From CAINEC01 sp046073825 (GTDB taxonomy: Bacteria > Bacteroidota > Bacteroidia > AKYH767-A > OLB10): a DNA stretch of 28,910 nt. The stretch covers positions 1-28,910 of the forward strand of contig JBJTMY010000259.1 in the NCBI GenBank assembly GCA_046073825.1. The letters are read 5' to 3'. This document shows, one piece after another, positions 16,302-24,544 of the stretch. The position numbers and the translations under genes are program-made. The notes beneath the pieces were generated by a model that saw only the letters and a program-made list of their open reading frames with translations, was not told the DNA's origin and did no database searches. Every line of letters starts with the position of its first letter. Positions within the stretch are counted from its first letter, which is position 1.

Positions 16302-17693
16302 TTAAATAAATTGAGGTGATGAAAGAAGTTTTGTCGCCATTTGATGAGCCTGAACTCGTATTTCAGGAATGGCTGTCGATTCCCAAAGAATACCTCGCAA
16401 CCCTGATCCAATGGTAAATAAATTAGCAACCTCTTGGCCTTCCTGATCGATGATATTTCCATCACCTGTTGCATTAAATCCAAGTGATAAAGGGTCTTTA
16501 GAAATTAATCCTTGATTAAGCATGTGTTTAAGTAAAGGGTTTTCCACTTTGCCATAGTCTCCTTCCGGACCAATACAATTGATTATTCGTTGAGCATTCA
16601 ACTGCACATTCGATTCTTTTTCTTTATCAAAAAATTGTATCGTTAATCCATTTTGATTTTCTTTCACGTCGATTAGCTTTCCTGCATATAATTCAATTTG
16701 ACCTTCATCAACCAATGATTGAATCAAGCTGTGAACTTCATGAGGTAATCGATGACGTAATTTAGCCCATCGGTGGTTGATATGACGCAAAAATCGATTT
16801 TTATGCTCGATGGATAATTCTTGCCAGATTTTTTGAGTAAAGGGGCGAACAGCTTCTAAAACAGGTTCGTGCCACTCGGTATGGTCAATAGCAGAGCGAA
16901 TGCGTGATTTTAATTGACTGTAAATCTTGTGTAAATCGGCAGGTGGCGCATTGTCGGGATGAGGAACAGAAACTCTAACAATCGGATGTGCCATTGGAAT
17001 TGCTCCGTGCTTGGAGACAACAAAGATTTTATTTTTGAATCCTTGGTCAATTAAGCTAATAACCGTATCTACCATGGTAAGACCTGATCCAACAATAAAA
17101 ATTGGTTGTTCTAGATCAATGTTTTCTACTGCTTCACTTAACCACGGATTGATATAAACTTTTTCTGAATTCTTGATGGCATTAAGTCCTGGTAACGAAA
17201 TTGGAGGTTGATTGCCAGTGCATAATGTCACCTTTTTACTGCAAATAACATTACCATTTTTTAATTCGATTTTAAAGTCATCTCCCATTTTATCTAAACA
17301 AATCGCCTCTTCGTTCATCACTTCGAATTGTACGTATTTATTGGAAGACTTTAAAAGATTTTGGTATACGTCATCTAAGTATTCTCCATACATTTTACGA
17401 GGAACAAATCGTTCTTCTAGTCCTTCGTGATGATATTCACGGTAATGAGGTTGTGATAAAATCCATTTCGTAAAATGGTTAACATCGTTTGTAAATGCAC
17501 TCATGCGAGATACACGAACATTTAACAAGTGATTGATATTATCAGTTGAGTAAGCAATACCTCTACCCAAAGGATATCCTGCATTAATTAAAGCCACAGA
17601 AATGGGAGAAGTAGCCTGCTCAAAAATATTTGCCAATAATAGTAAGCCCGCTGCGCCGCCACCAATAATCACTAAATCGTAAGAGTTCTTCAT
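16302..17693 (-). CDS. FAD/NAD(P)-binding protein (NAD_binding_9 type)
   Basis: A 463-residue cytoplasmic flavoprotein-like enzyme of unknown substrate. An N-terminal Rossmann dinucleotide motif (DLVIIGGGAAG, Gly11-16) is followed by the family markers GRGIAYST (about 43-50) and FVPRKMYGEYLDD (about 96-108). A second nucleotide-binding loop is at about 200-208 (VGSGLTMVD), and a C-terminal NCIGPEGD / GSGLRGILWEST region probably contacts FAD. This is the pattern of the PF13454 family, whose members include YdhS-like proteins and flavin monooxygenase relatives. It has its own promoter 37 bases upstream and lies directly downstream of an Rrf2 regulator with four cysteines, which suggests but does not prove redox or Fe-S control. 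The exact reaction cannot be read from sequence. Confidence 0.8.
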   Translation of the reverse strand: MKNSYDLVIIGGGAAGLLLLANIFEQATSPISVALINAGYPLGRGIAYSTDNINHLLNVRVSRMSAFTNDVNHFTKWILSQPHYREYHHEGLEERFVPRKMYGEYLDDVYQNLLKSSNKYVQFEVMNEEAICLDKMGDDFKIELKNGNVICSKKVTLCTGNQPPISLPGLNAIKNSEKVYINPWLSEAVENIDLEQPIFIVGSGLTMVDTVISLIDQGFKNKIFVVSKHGAIPMAHPIVRVSVPHPDNAPPADLHKIYSQLKSRIRSAIDHTEWHEPVLEAVRPFTQKIWQELSIEHKNRFLRHINHRWAKLRHRLPHEVHSLIQSLVDEGQIELYAGKLIDVKENQNGLTIQFFDKEKESNVQLNAQRIINCIGPEGDYGKVENPLLKHMLNQGLISKDPLSLGFNATGDGNIIDQEGQEVANLFTIGSGLRGILWESTAIPEIRVQAHQMATKLLSSPQFI

Positions 17694-17730
17694 CTAATCT
17701 ATTTAAATCCTATAAAGTTAGTAGGAATAA

Positions 17731-17768
17731 CAAATATATAACATTCATGACTCATTAACAACATGATT
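17731..17768 (-). promoter_or_regulatory. promoter and imperfect dyad before the FAD gene
   Basis: On the minus strand, TTG (17759-17761) and TATATTTG (17731-17738, exact TAnnTTTG) are 20 bases apart. The arms ATTCATG (17743-17749) and CATGATT (17762-17768) match as inverted repeats at 6 of 7 positions and enclose the -33 element. This is a plausible operator for the neighbouring Rrf2 protein, unproven. Confidence 0.55.
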
Positions 17769-17779
17769 TTTATCGGATT

Positions 17780-18259
17780 TTATTTATGTTTATTTCGATG
17801 GGTTATTTTCTTTGCTGAGCGGGAGTTTTTACGTTTTAAAAGTTGCTCTCTCATCAATACATCATTTAAATTTAATTTATCCAAAATAGAACCCGTAGCT
17901 TCTCGTACTTCCGCAAAAATATTTTTCAATCCACATATCGCTTCATTCTCACAATCGTCGCATGGTTCATAGTAGTTGGATGATACACATGGTAAGAGTG
18001 CTATTGGACCATCAAATAAGCGAACAACCCTTCCGATGGTTACTTCTTCTGGTTCGAGTAATAATAGGTAACCACCATTTTTGCCTTGCTTGCTTTTTAG
18101 TATTCCATCATGCTTTAAATCCAGCAAAATGGCTTCTAAAAATTTTCTTGGAATGGATTCCGCTAATGAAATTTCAGATGTATGAATAGGCCTTGATTGA
18201 TCTTGCTTGGCAATATACTCTAAAGCCTTCAATCCGTATTTCGCTTTTTTCGATAACAT
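17780..18259 (-). CDS. Rrf2 family transcriptional regulator with four Cys
   Basis: A 159-residue DNA-binding regulator. The Rrf2 winged-helix domain occupies about 1-80: it opens MLSKKAKYGLKALEYIA, has the recognition-helix region IPRKFLEAIL (36-45) and the wing segment GKNGGYLL (59-66). In the linker, Cys91, Cys100, Cys103 and Cys109 lie where IscR, NsrR and RirA carry three Fe-S cluster ligands (for example Cys92, 98 and 104 in E. coli IscR), so an Fe-S or redox-sensing role is likely. CymR-type Rrf2 proteins lack these. The tail is Lys/Arg-rich. It is divergent from lpxD with 72 bases between starts, and directly upstream of the FAD gene; no isc/suf genes are visible. Confidence 0.88.
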   Translation of the reverse strand: MLSKKAKYGLKALEYIAKQDQSRPIHTSEISLAESIPRKFLEAILLDLKHDGILKSKQGKNGGYLLLLEPEEVTIGRVVRLFDGPIALLPCVSSNYYEPCDDCENEAICGLKNIFAEVREATGSILDKLNLNDVLMREQLLKRKNSRSAKKITHRNKHK

Positions 18260-18314
18260 TGGACGAATTTAAGAAATCATTACTTGTTTTTCATAGAATT
18301 CAAAAATGATAATT

Positions 18315-18322
18315 TATCTTTG
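18315..18322 (+). promoter_or_regulatory. -7 box for the lpxD-type gene
   Basis: TATCTTTG, an exact TAnnTTTG match, ends 9 bases before the ATG at 18332. The nearest TTG upstream (18284-18286) is 28 bases away, too far for a normal -33 element. On the minus strand a 7-of-8 match (TAAATTCG, 18264-18271) may serve the Rrf2 gene. Confidence 0.5.
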
Positions 18323-18331
18323 AAGTCTATT

Positions 18332-19258
18332 ATGAAACTAGATAAAGCAATTTCAATTGGTGAGTTAGCCAAAATGGTAGATGGTAAAGTTATTGGCGAT
18401 GAAAATGCGCTGGTAAAAGGAATAAACGAGATCCATCGTGTAGAGGAGGGTGATTTAACATTCGTTGATCATCCTAAGTATTATGACAAAGCGTTGAACT
18501 CCGCTGCAACCTTCGTAATTATAAATAAAATGGTGGAGGCTCCTCAAGGAAAGTCATTGATTTTTTCAGATGATCCATTTCGTGATTATGTATGGCTCTG
18601 TAAGAATTATTGTCCATTTGAAGCTTCCTCCTTCGACATACATCCAACAGTAAAAATAGGAGAAGGGACTATTGTTCAACCTAATGTTAGTATAGGCCCC
18701 TACGTTAGTATTGGTAAAAATTGTATTATTCATAGTGGAGCGGTGATTTACGATCGAACGGTAATTGGGGATAATGTAGTAATACATGCTAATACGGTTT
18801 TGGGTGCTGATGCCTTTTACTTTAAACGCCGTCCTGATTTTTACGAAAAGATGCATTCTTGTGGTCGAGTGGTAATTGGTGATGGAGTTGAAATTGGAGC
18901 TTCTTGTACAATTGATCGTGGTGTTTCAGCTGATACTATTATCGGTCAGGGATGCAAACTTGATAACCAAGTGCATGTTGGTCATGATACAGTCATTGGA
19001 AAAAATTGCTTGTTCGCTGCGCAAGTTGGAATTGCAGGTTGTGTGAACATTGAAGATGAAGTTATTTTATGGGGACAAGTTGGTGTGCAAAAAGATTTAA
19101 CCATTTCAAAAGGAACAATTGTTTTAGGTCAAAGTGGAATAACAAAATCAATTAAAGCAGGTACTTACTTTGGAACCCCGGCAAAGGATGCTAGAGAAAA
19201 AATGAAAGAGTTAGCTTATTTAGGCAAACTTCCTGAATTGTTTGATAAAGTTCGTTAA
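18332..19258 (+). CDS. lpxD: LpxD-type UDP-3-O-acylglucosamine N-acyltransferase
   Basis: A 308-residue cytoplasmic left-handed beta-helix acyltransferase, expected to add the second hydroxy-acyl chain (N-acylation) in lipid A synthesis using acyl-ACP. The N-terminal LpxD domain (about 1-100, with LTFVDHPKYYDKALNS) is followed by hexapeptide repeats and a short helical tail. The LpxD markers CTIDRG and LDNQVHVGHDTVIG are present, and His218 corresponds to the catalytic His239 of E. coli LpxD. It is about 30 residues shorter than E. coli LpxD and is not beside lpxC/fabZ or lpxA, so it may be the second LpxD-like paralog that many Bacteroidota carry rather than the main lipid A enzyme. An in-frame TTG at 18284 was rejected because translation from it crosses the -7 box. 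Confidence 0.85.
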   Translation: MKLDKAISIGELAKMVDGKVIGDENALVKGINEIHRVEEGDLTFVDHPKYYDKALNSAATFVIINKMVEAPQGKSLIFSDDPFRDYVWLCKNYCPFEASSFDIHPTVKIGEGTIVQPNVSIGPYVSIGKNCIIHSGAVIYDRTVIGDNVVIHANTVLGADAFYFKRRPDFYEKMHSCGRVVIGDGVEIGASCTIDRGVSADTIIGQGCKLDNQVHVGHDTVIGKNCLFAAQVGIAGCVNIEDEVILWGQVGVQKDLTISKGTIVLGQSGITKSIKAGTYFGTPAKDAREKMKELAYLGKLPELFDKVR

Positions 19259-19279
19259 TGCTTAACGTTTAGTAAAATT

Positions 19280-20515
19280 ATGTCCGGTGAATTAGTAAAC
19301 AAATCGAGTATTCAATCTGAACTGAATGTAAAGAAATTACAATTACATTGGCTTTTACAGATTACAAAGGCTATTAATTATGATTTGCCAGCACCGCAGT
19401 TGTTCGAAGTTTATCAGTCAGTTTTAAAAGATCATTTAAAAATTAACAAACTGATTCTTTATATCCACGAACATCAATGGCATTGTATGTTAAAATATGG
19501 TGTTGCCGATGATTTTCAAATTGAATTAAACGAATCGCGATTAGCAGAAATTTCAAAAGTAATGATGACAGGAGGGGAGATGCCTGTATGGTTGTCATCT
19601 TTTGAAACAATTATTCCTGTCAATCACAATAAACAAGATCTTGCATTTGCATTTATTGGATCTAGTGCTCACGAAGACATTTTAAATCTGAAAGACGTAA
19701 TTCCATTTATTCACACGATTACTAATATCATTGTAGTAGCTATCGAAAATAAACGTTTAACAAAGGAATCAATTCGACAAGCGCAAATAGAGAAAGAATT
19801 GGAGTTAGCAGCGCGCATGCAAAGTATGTTGTTCCCAGCTCATATTCCACATAATTCTCGAATAGATTTAGCGGCTACGTATTTACCTCATCAAATGGTC
19901 GGTGGCGACTATTACGATTATATTGAATTAAATGAAAATGAACTGTTGATTTGTCTCGCTGACGTATCTGGAAAGGGAATATCAGCGGCGCTTTTAATGT
20001 CGAATTTCCAAGCAAATTTAAATGCAAAGGCTCCATTGTCAAAGTCGTTAATTGATTTGGTTCACGATTTAAATGGAAGCGTAAACAAGTCGGCGAAAGG
20101 AGAAAAATTTATTACCGTATTTATTGCAATTATTAATACAAAAAATAGGGTGTTGAAGTATGTGAATGCGGGGCATAATCCTCCACTAATTTATTCAGGA
20201 AATGAATTTCATTTACTTGATAAAGGGACTACGGGATTAGGTATGTTTGATGAATTACCGTTTATTCATGAAGGTGAAATTTCTTTCCAACCGGGATCTA
20301 CTTTATTCTGTTATACTGATGGCGTAGTAGAGCAAGAAAATACTTCGGGAGATGTTTTTGGTGTTGAAGTTTTAATGGACTTAATCCAAAAAAATCATCA
20401 GGTAAATTCGATGAAGGATTTGCATGTAGGAGTAATCAATTCTTTCAATGAATTTAAAAAAGCTGTTGAGCCAATAGATGATGTAACTCTGTTAAGCTGC
20501 CGAATGCTTATTTGA
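19280..20515 (+). CDS. SpoIIE/RsbU-type PP2C serine phosphatase
   Basis: A 411-residue signalling phosphatase. The N-terminal ~165 residues form a GAF-like sensor region, a short coiled-coil linker follows (about 165-185, KRLTKESIRQAQIEKELELAA), then the PP2C/SpoIIE domain. Metal-binding acidic residues are intact: Asp210 in VGGDYYDY, Asp228 in DVSGKGISAALL, Asp347 in YTDGVVEQEN and Asp400/401 in DDVTLL; NAGHNPP is also present. Such proteins dephosphorylate anti-sigma-factor antagonists or similar STAS partners, but no partner gene is visible nearby. It lies 21 bases after lpxD, probably in the same transcript. Its last 24 bases overlap the convergent Wzy-like gene. Confidence 0.88.
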   Translation: MSGELVNKSSIQSELNVKKLQLHWLLQITKAINYDLPAPQLFEVYQSVLKDHLKINKLILYIHEHQWHCMLKYGVADDFQIELNESRLAEISKVMMTGGEMPVWLSSFETIIPVNHNKQDLAFAFIGSSAHEDILNLKDVIPFIHTITNIIVVAIENKRLTKESIRQAQIEKELELAARMQSMLFPAHIPHNSRIDLAATYLPHQMVGGDYYDYIELNENELLICLADVSGKGISAALLMSNFQANLNAKAPLSKSLIDLVHDLNGSVNKSAKGEKFITVFIAIINTKNRVLKYVNAGHNPPLIYSGNEFHLLDKGTTGLGMFDELPFIHEGEISFQPGSTLFCYTDGVVEQENTSGDVFGVEVLMDLIQKNHQVNSMKDLHVGVINSFNEFKKAVEPIDDVTLLSCRMLI

Positions 20516-21958
20516 TTCTTGTATTTGATGCTCTTGGTAATAAATATCAAATGCAACTATACAGGCAATAAATCCCCAAAAAGGAACGGCAAGTTTTTCA
20601 GTATCTAAAAAGTAATTGAGTCCACCATGAATGATATAGGTGACAAGGCCAAGAACTAACCCTCTGGTTACAATTCGTGTATTGCGATTTTTACAACTCC
20701 TTAAAAAAGTGGAGGTGCGTTGAAGTAATACAGCCAGAATTAGAATAAAGGTAACGGGGCCGAGTATGCCCTGTTCAGATAGTGGCCCTAAATATTCACT
20801 ATGAGAGCCTCCTCCTTCTGCAAAATTGGTGCTGATTCCCGAACGCTCCGAGTACTTTTGAAATTGACCATACTGGAACATATAAGTTCCAGGTCCATAT
20901 CCCAAGAATGGCTTATTGTTAAACATTCTTAATGCACATGACCAACGATTAAGCCTTTCGATATTCGAATCATCAGTAGAAATATTTCCAATGGACTGGA
21001 CATGCTTGGTGTAATCGGTAGATGATGTTTTATCGTTTTTTTCAAGGTACATGGTTATTTGTACATGGAATAGGGCGTAGGATAAAATGACTAAAACTAT
21101 TCCGGAATAAACGACCCAATTTTTAATTTTTAAAGCATAAATTATCAAACATCCCAACGCCCCAGCTAAAGCTACCCACGCCGCACGTGTGTATGATAGA
21201 ATGATTGCAGTTATCAATAAAACAGCAACGATGATAATAATTGAACGAAATCTTTTGCTGATCGTATTCTCTAATAACAATGCTATAATTACAGGTATGA
21301 ATAAAGCAATAACTGCAGCATAAGCAGTATGGTCATTATAATAGGGAACCATTGCAATATGGGCATTTTGTTCAGTAAATCCAGCCGCAGCCTGGTTCAA
21401 CATGGTAATGATGCATACGCCTAATAAAGGGAGCATGTAAGCCCACAAAAACTTATGTATGTTTTGTTTTTTTATAAATAAATAAAGTAATGAAAAGTAG
21501 AAGACGCTAATGTAACAATATCGTGCTAATGTTGATTTTATAGAGACTACAGGCATGGTACTCGTAATTGTAGTAATGGTGTACCATCCTACATGTAAAA
21601 ATATCATCCAAGTAACAGGATGTGATAATATTCGTTTGTCGAGCCCTCCCTCAGCCAATACTTTTATCCAGAAAATTAAAAATATCCCAAACATCAAAGG
21701 TTCAGAAGGTAAGCTAACACCTATGCCTATCCCCGTTTTAGCTAGATTGATGGAAAATGGAGTAACTAAAACAGCTAAATAAATTAATAAATCGAAACGG
21801 AAGATAGCAGCGATTGCAAATATGAATAAAAACGGTAATGCTAACGCAACGATATACCCCTTAACATATCCATAAGCACTTAATGATGCAATAAGGATAG
21901 TCAGGATATAAAACCAAACCACATTTGATTTCTCGAGCTTAAAAAAGCTTTCTTTCAT
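20492..21958 (-). CDS. O-antigen ligase/polymerase (Wzy_C) family membrane protein
   Basis: A 488-residue polytopic inner-membrane protein with about ten to twelve hydrophobic helices. The Wzy_C (PF04932) signature is present: a long periplasmic loop with FLGYGPGTYMFQYGQ and the downstream GGGSHSEYLGPLSEQGILGPV segment, equivalent to the 'HN.yL....E.G..G' motif of WaaL/Wzy proteins. It either polymerises lipid-linked repeat units or ligates a polysaccharide to an acceptor; the two cannot be separated from sequence. It starts 6 bases after the stop of the Wzz-like gene, so the pair is an operon. Its 3' end overlaps the convergent phosphatase gene. Confidence 0.85.
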   Translation of the reverse strand: MKESFFKLEKSNVVWFYILTILIASLSAYGYVKGYIVALALPFLFIFAIAAIFRFDLLIYLAVLVTPFSINLAKTGIGIGVSLPSEPLMFGIFLIFWIKVLAEGGLDKRILSHPVTWMIFLHVGWYTITTITSTMPVVSIKSTLARYCYISVFYFSLLYLFIKKQNIHKFLWAYMLPLLGVCIITMLNQAAAGFTEQNAHIAMVPYYNDHTAYAAVIALFIPVIIALLLENTISKRFRSIIIIVAVLLITAIILSYTRAAWVALAGALGCLIIYALKIKNWVVYSGIVLVILSYALFHVQITMYLEKNDKTSSTDYTKHVQSIGNISTDDSNIERLNRWSCALRMFNNKPFLGYGPGTYMFQYGQFQKYSERSGISTNFAEGGGSHSEYLGPLSEQGILGPVTFILILAVLLQRTSTFLRSCKNRNTRIVTRGLVLGLVTYIIHGGLNYFLDTEKLAVPFWGFIACIVAFDIYYQEHQIQESNKHSAA

Positions 21959-21964
21959 TCAGCG

Positions 21965-22933
21965 TTACTGAAGTTGACTTTTTAATTTATCACGGTATTG
22001 CTCAATGTAAACCGCCGAAACAATTGCAATTAACATAGTGGATAGCGTAAAGAGAATCATGACAAGGGCACGCTTTGGAGAATCTTTTTTCTCAGGTACC
22101 AATGGAGGAGAAACAATATTATGGAAATCTAACTCCTTCTTTGTATCATTTAAGGCCGCCTCATAATTTTTTCGGTAATTCGTGTAGGCATCTCTACTAT
22201 TTCGAACCACTTCTTTTAAGGTCATGTATTCCGCTCCTTTTGAAGCCAAATTTTGCTGAGTCTTCGCCATATTTCCATTCACATTTCCTGAAGACATCGA
22301 TCGGTAATATTCACGTGAAAAGCCTTGTATTTGAGATTCAAAATCCGTAATTCCAGAACTATCTCGTAGCGTGGTAATTGCCTGATCTAATGAATCTAAA
22401 ATAGACTTTTCATTCTCCATTGCTTTTTTATTGACTTCTGCAACTTCTAATGCGCGATTATGAATTAACGAAATTGCTTTCACATCCATAAAATGAATGA
22501 GTGATTGACAAATACGTTGAGCCATTTTAGGGTCCTCATCAATTACATCAACTTCAATCGCTTCATATTGATTTTTACTCACAGAAATATTCTCCTCTAA
22601 CATTTTCATAATTTCATAGCGAGGATAGCCATTGATAGAGTCAATTTTGTAATGAGCAAATAAATGAAGTTCTTTTACTAAACTATCGCGTACATCTTCC
22701 GAATTTAGTAATTGTACCATCTGTTCGGTAGGAGTTTCCTTTGAGTATGGAGAAAGGTTTGAAGGATATAAAACGGCTGATGATTTATACATCGGTTTCA
22801 TAAAAACTGGTAATGAAATAATAAATCCAACCACAAGTGACCCGAAAAAACAAATACTCAGGTGCTTTCGCCACTTCTTAATTATCCTTAATAATATGAT
22901 TGTACTCATTTGTCCACTTTCTGTATGACTCAT
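21965..22933 (-). CDS. Wzz-like chain-length determinant protein
   Basis: A 322-residue inner-membrane protein of the polysaccharide co-polymerase type. Transmembrane helix 1 is at about 26-46 (LSICFFGSLVVGFIISLPVF) and helix 2 at about 290-310 (VMILFTLSTMLIAIVSAVYI), near a Pro-containing VSPPLVPEKKDSPKRA stretch typical of the family. The periplasmic part is long and coiled-coil rich (about 155-255). It lacks a cytoplasmic tyrosine-kinase domain, so it is the Wzz/short-Wzc-like form. It probably sets polymer length for the adjacent Wzy-like protein. A second in-frame ATG at 22909 gives a protein 8 residues shorter and cannot be excluded. A -7 box lies 19 bases upstream. Confidence 0.85.
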   Translation of the reverse strand: MSHTESGQMSTIILLRIIKKWRKHLSICFFGSLVVGFIISLPVFMKPMYKSSAVLYPSNLSPYSKETPTEQMVQLLNSEDVRDSLVKELHLFAHYKIDSINGYPRYEIMKMLEENISVSKNQYEAIEVDVIDEDPKMAQRICQSLIHFMDVKAISLIHNRALEVAEVNKKAMENEKSILDSLDQAITTLRDSSGITDFESQIQGFSREYYRSMSSGNVNGNMAKTQQNLASKGAEYMTLKEVVRNSRDAYTNYRKNYEAALNDTKKELDFHNIVSPPLVPEKKDSPKRALVMILFTLSTMLIAIVSAVYIEQYRDKLKSQLQ

Positions 22934-22952
22934 AGAAATAAAATTTAAAGCA

Positions 22953-22960
22953 CAAATTTA
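22953..22960 (-). promoter_or_regulatory. -7 box before the Wzz-like gene
   Basis: Minus-strand TAAATTTG, an exact match to TAnnTTTG, 19 bases before the ATG at 22933. No -33 TTG at suitable spacing. It may start a transcript separate from the flippase, whose stop lies at 23043. Confidence 0.4.
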
Positions 22961-23042
22961 AGTCAAAATATGGTGTGATTAAAATAATTAACACTCTCAA
23001 AATCAGGAATGTTAAGATATTTAACGTTTGACTAGTTGCTGA

Positions 23043-24485
23043 TTATTGTTCCGATTTCATTAATCGAAGTAATTCAAGTGGACGGATTAGTTTTAATCCT
23101 AAAGCAATTAAAAAGCTAATCACACAACCAATCATTCCTTTAATAAACCAATTCGATTCAAAATTACTCAAAGCAAAAAACAAGTAAAAAGTAGAGGCAA
23201 TATGAACAATGTATTTAAGTGCAAGTAATTTTTGAAATTGAAATTTAAAGACTTTATGGGCTAATATTATCTGAAGTCCAGCAGAGGTAAATTGAGTAAT
23301 CATACTTGCCATTGCTGCGCCTAAGGATTGATAACGTGGAATTAAAATTAAATTTAAAACGATATTTAAAACCATCCCCGATAGGGCAATAATATTCAAA
23401 TATTTTAAATTGCCATTGGCGGTTAGCATGGTTCCAAAGATGTAAACAGAGCTGATTGCTAAAAAGCAACACATTACAATACGAAATACTGCTGCGGAAG
23501 CTTCTACGTGTGCATGATAAAGTAATCCCATAATTTCATGACTGAAATAAAAACAGAAAGCAATTAATGCAATAGCCGGTATAGAAATAAATGAAAAGGA
23601 TAATTCAGCAAGCTCGTGCAGGGGTTGTTTCTTTTTAATCATGTGCGAAAACATTGGAAGTAAGAGTCCACTGAATAAATAGGCAATCATATTGGAGGCA
23701 TCTAATAAGCGATAACTCTGTGCATAAATGCCGGCCTGTAATGCTCCATCAGGAAGCAAACGTTCTAACATTACAGAATCGATGCGATTGTAAAAAGTCA
23801 TGAGCAAAATGAGAATTGCAAATGGATAACTATGCTTTAATACGATGTAAAAAAAGGTAGGATTCCACTGCAGCTTTCTCAGTTTAGCTTTTTTGGCAAC
23901 AATGATAAAAGTTATTGTTGCGGTGATTAAATAAGCCAATGTTTGCGACCAAATGAACCATTCAATTTTAAAGCTGTTACCAGCTACATGTCCCCAAATT
24001 AAAAGCGAGCAAATGATGATCATAATTGTTCTGTCTAACACAGAAATCATACTATCAATCTTGAATAACTGTAGGCCTGCTATATTAGATCGGAGGTATA
24101 AGATAAATGAGATTAACGCTTGATTAATTAACATTACGAAGAGCATCCCTAGTTGCTCTCCTTGATAGCCTAAAATCCAGGCAACACTAATACTGATTAT
24201 GGTATAGGCAAGGGCTAAAACTAAACGTAGCATAATGATTCCACTCAAATGTTTTTCGAGCAGATGGTTATGCATAGCAATATTTCGATTGTTGTAATTG
24301 GTAATTCCAACATCCAAAATAATATTGAATAAGAAACTGAGATTAAATAATGCAGAATAGATTCCGTATGATTCTGCACCAACCGTATTTTGTACTGCCC
24401 TATCAATTCCTAGTATCCAAAATGGCTTGATGAGTAAATTCAGGAAAAGTAAAAAAGCCAGATTGGTGATAAATTTCTTTTGCAT
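23043..24485 (-). CDS. Wzx-like polysaccharide flippase
   Basis: A 480-residue inner-membrane transporter with about twelve to fourteen hydrophobic helices and no large soluble domain, in the MOP superfamily (Polysacc_synt type). It would flip lipid-linked oligosaccharide to the periplasmic face. Typical features are the N-terminal NLAFLLFLNLLIKPFWI helix, YSALFNLSFLFNIILDVG, and the late helix with LGAAMASMITQF. A Wzx-Wzz-Wzy order on one strand supports surface polysaccharide export, although no glycosyltransferase is in the window. The start was set at the ATG 24485; an in-frame TTG at 24503 lies inside the -7 promoter box. Confidence 0.88.
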   Translation of the reverse strand: MQKKFITNLAFLLFLNLLIKPFWILGIDRAVQNTVGAESYGIYSALFNLSFLFNIILDVGITNYNNRNIAMHNHLLEKHLSGIIMLRLVLALAYTIISISVAWILGYQGEQLGMLFVMLINQALISFILYLRSNIAGLQLFKIDSMISVLDRTIMIIICSLLIWGHVAGNSFKIEWFIWSQTLAYLITATITFIIVAKKAKLRKLQWNPTFFYIVLKHSYPFAILILLMTFYNRIDSVMLERLLPDGALQAGIYAQSYRLLDASNMIAYLFSGLLLPMFSHMIKKKQPLHELAELSFSFISIPAIALIAFCFYFSHEIMGLLYHAHVEASAAVFRIVMCCFLAISSVYIFGTMLTANGNLKYLNIIALSGMVLNIVLNLILIPRYQSLGAAMASMITQFTSAGLQIILAHKVFKFQFQKLLALKYIVHIASTFYLFFALSNFESNWFIKGMIGCVISFLIALGLKLIRPLELLRLMKSEQ

Positions 24486-24500
24486 GTCTTGATTCTGACG

Positions 24501-24535
24501 CAAAAATAAACCAATTTCGGAGAGAATTAATCAAA
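24501..24535 (-). promoter_or_regulatory. promoter of the flippase gene
   Basis: On the minus strand, TTTG (24532-24535) and TATTTTTG (24501-24508, exact TAnnTTTG) are 23 bases apart, slightly long. The ATG at 24485 follows 15 bases after the -7 box. The divergent rnhB gene starts only 9 bases from the -33 element; its own promoter is not obvious. Confidence 0.55.
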
Positions 24536-24544
24536 TGAGCCGAA

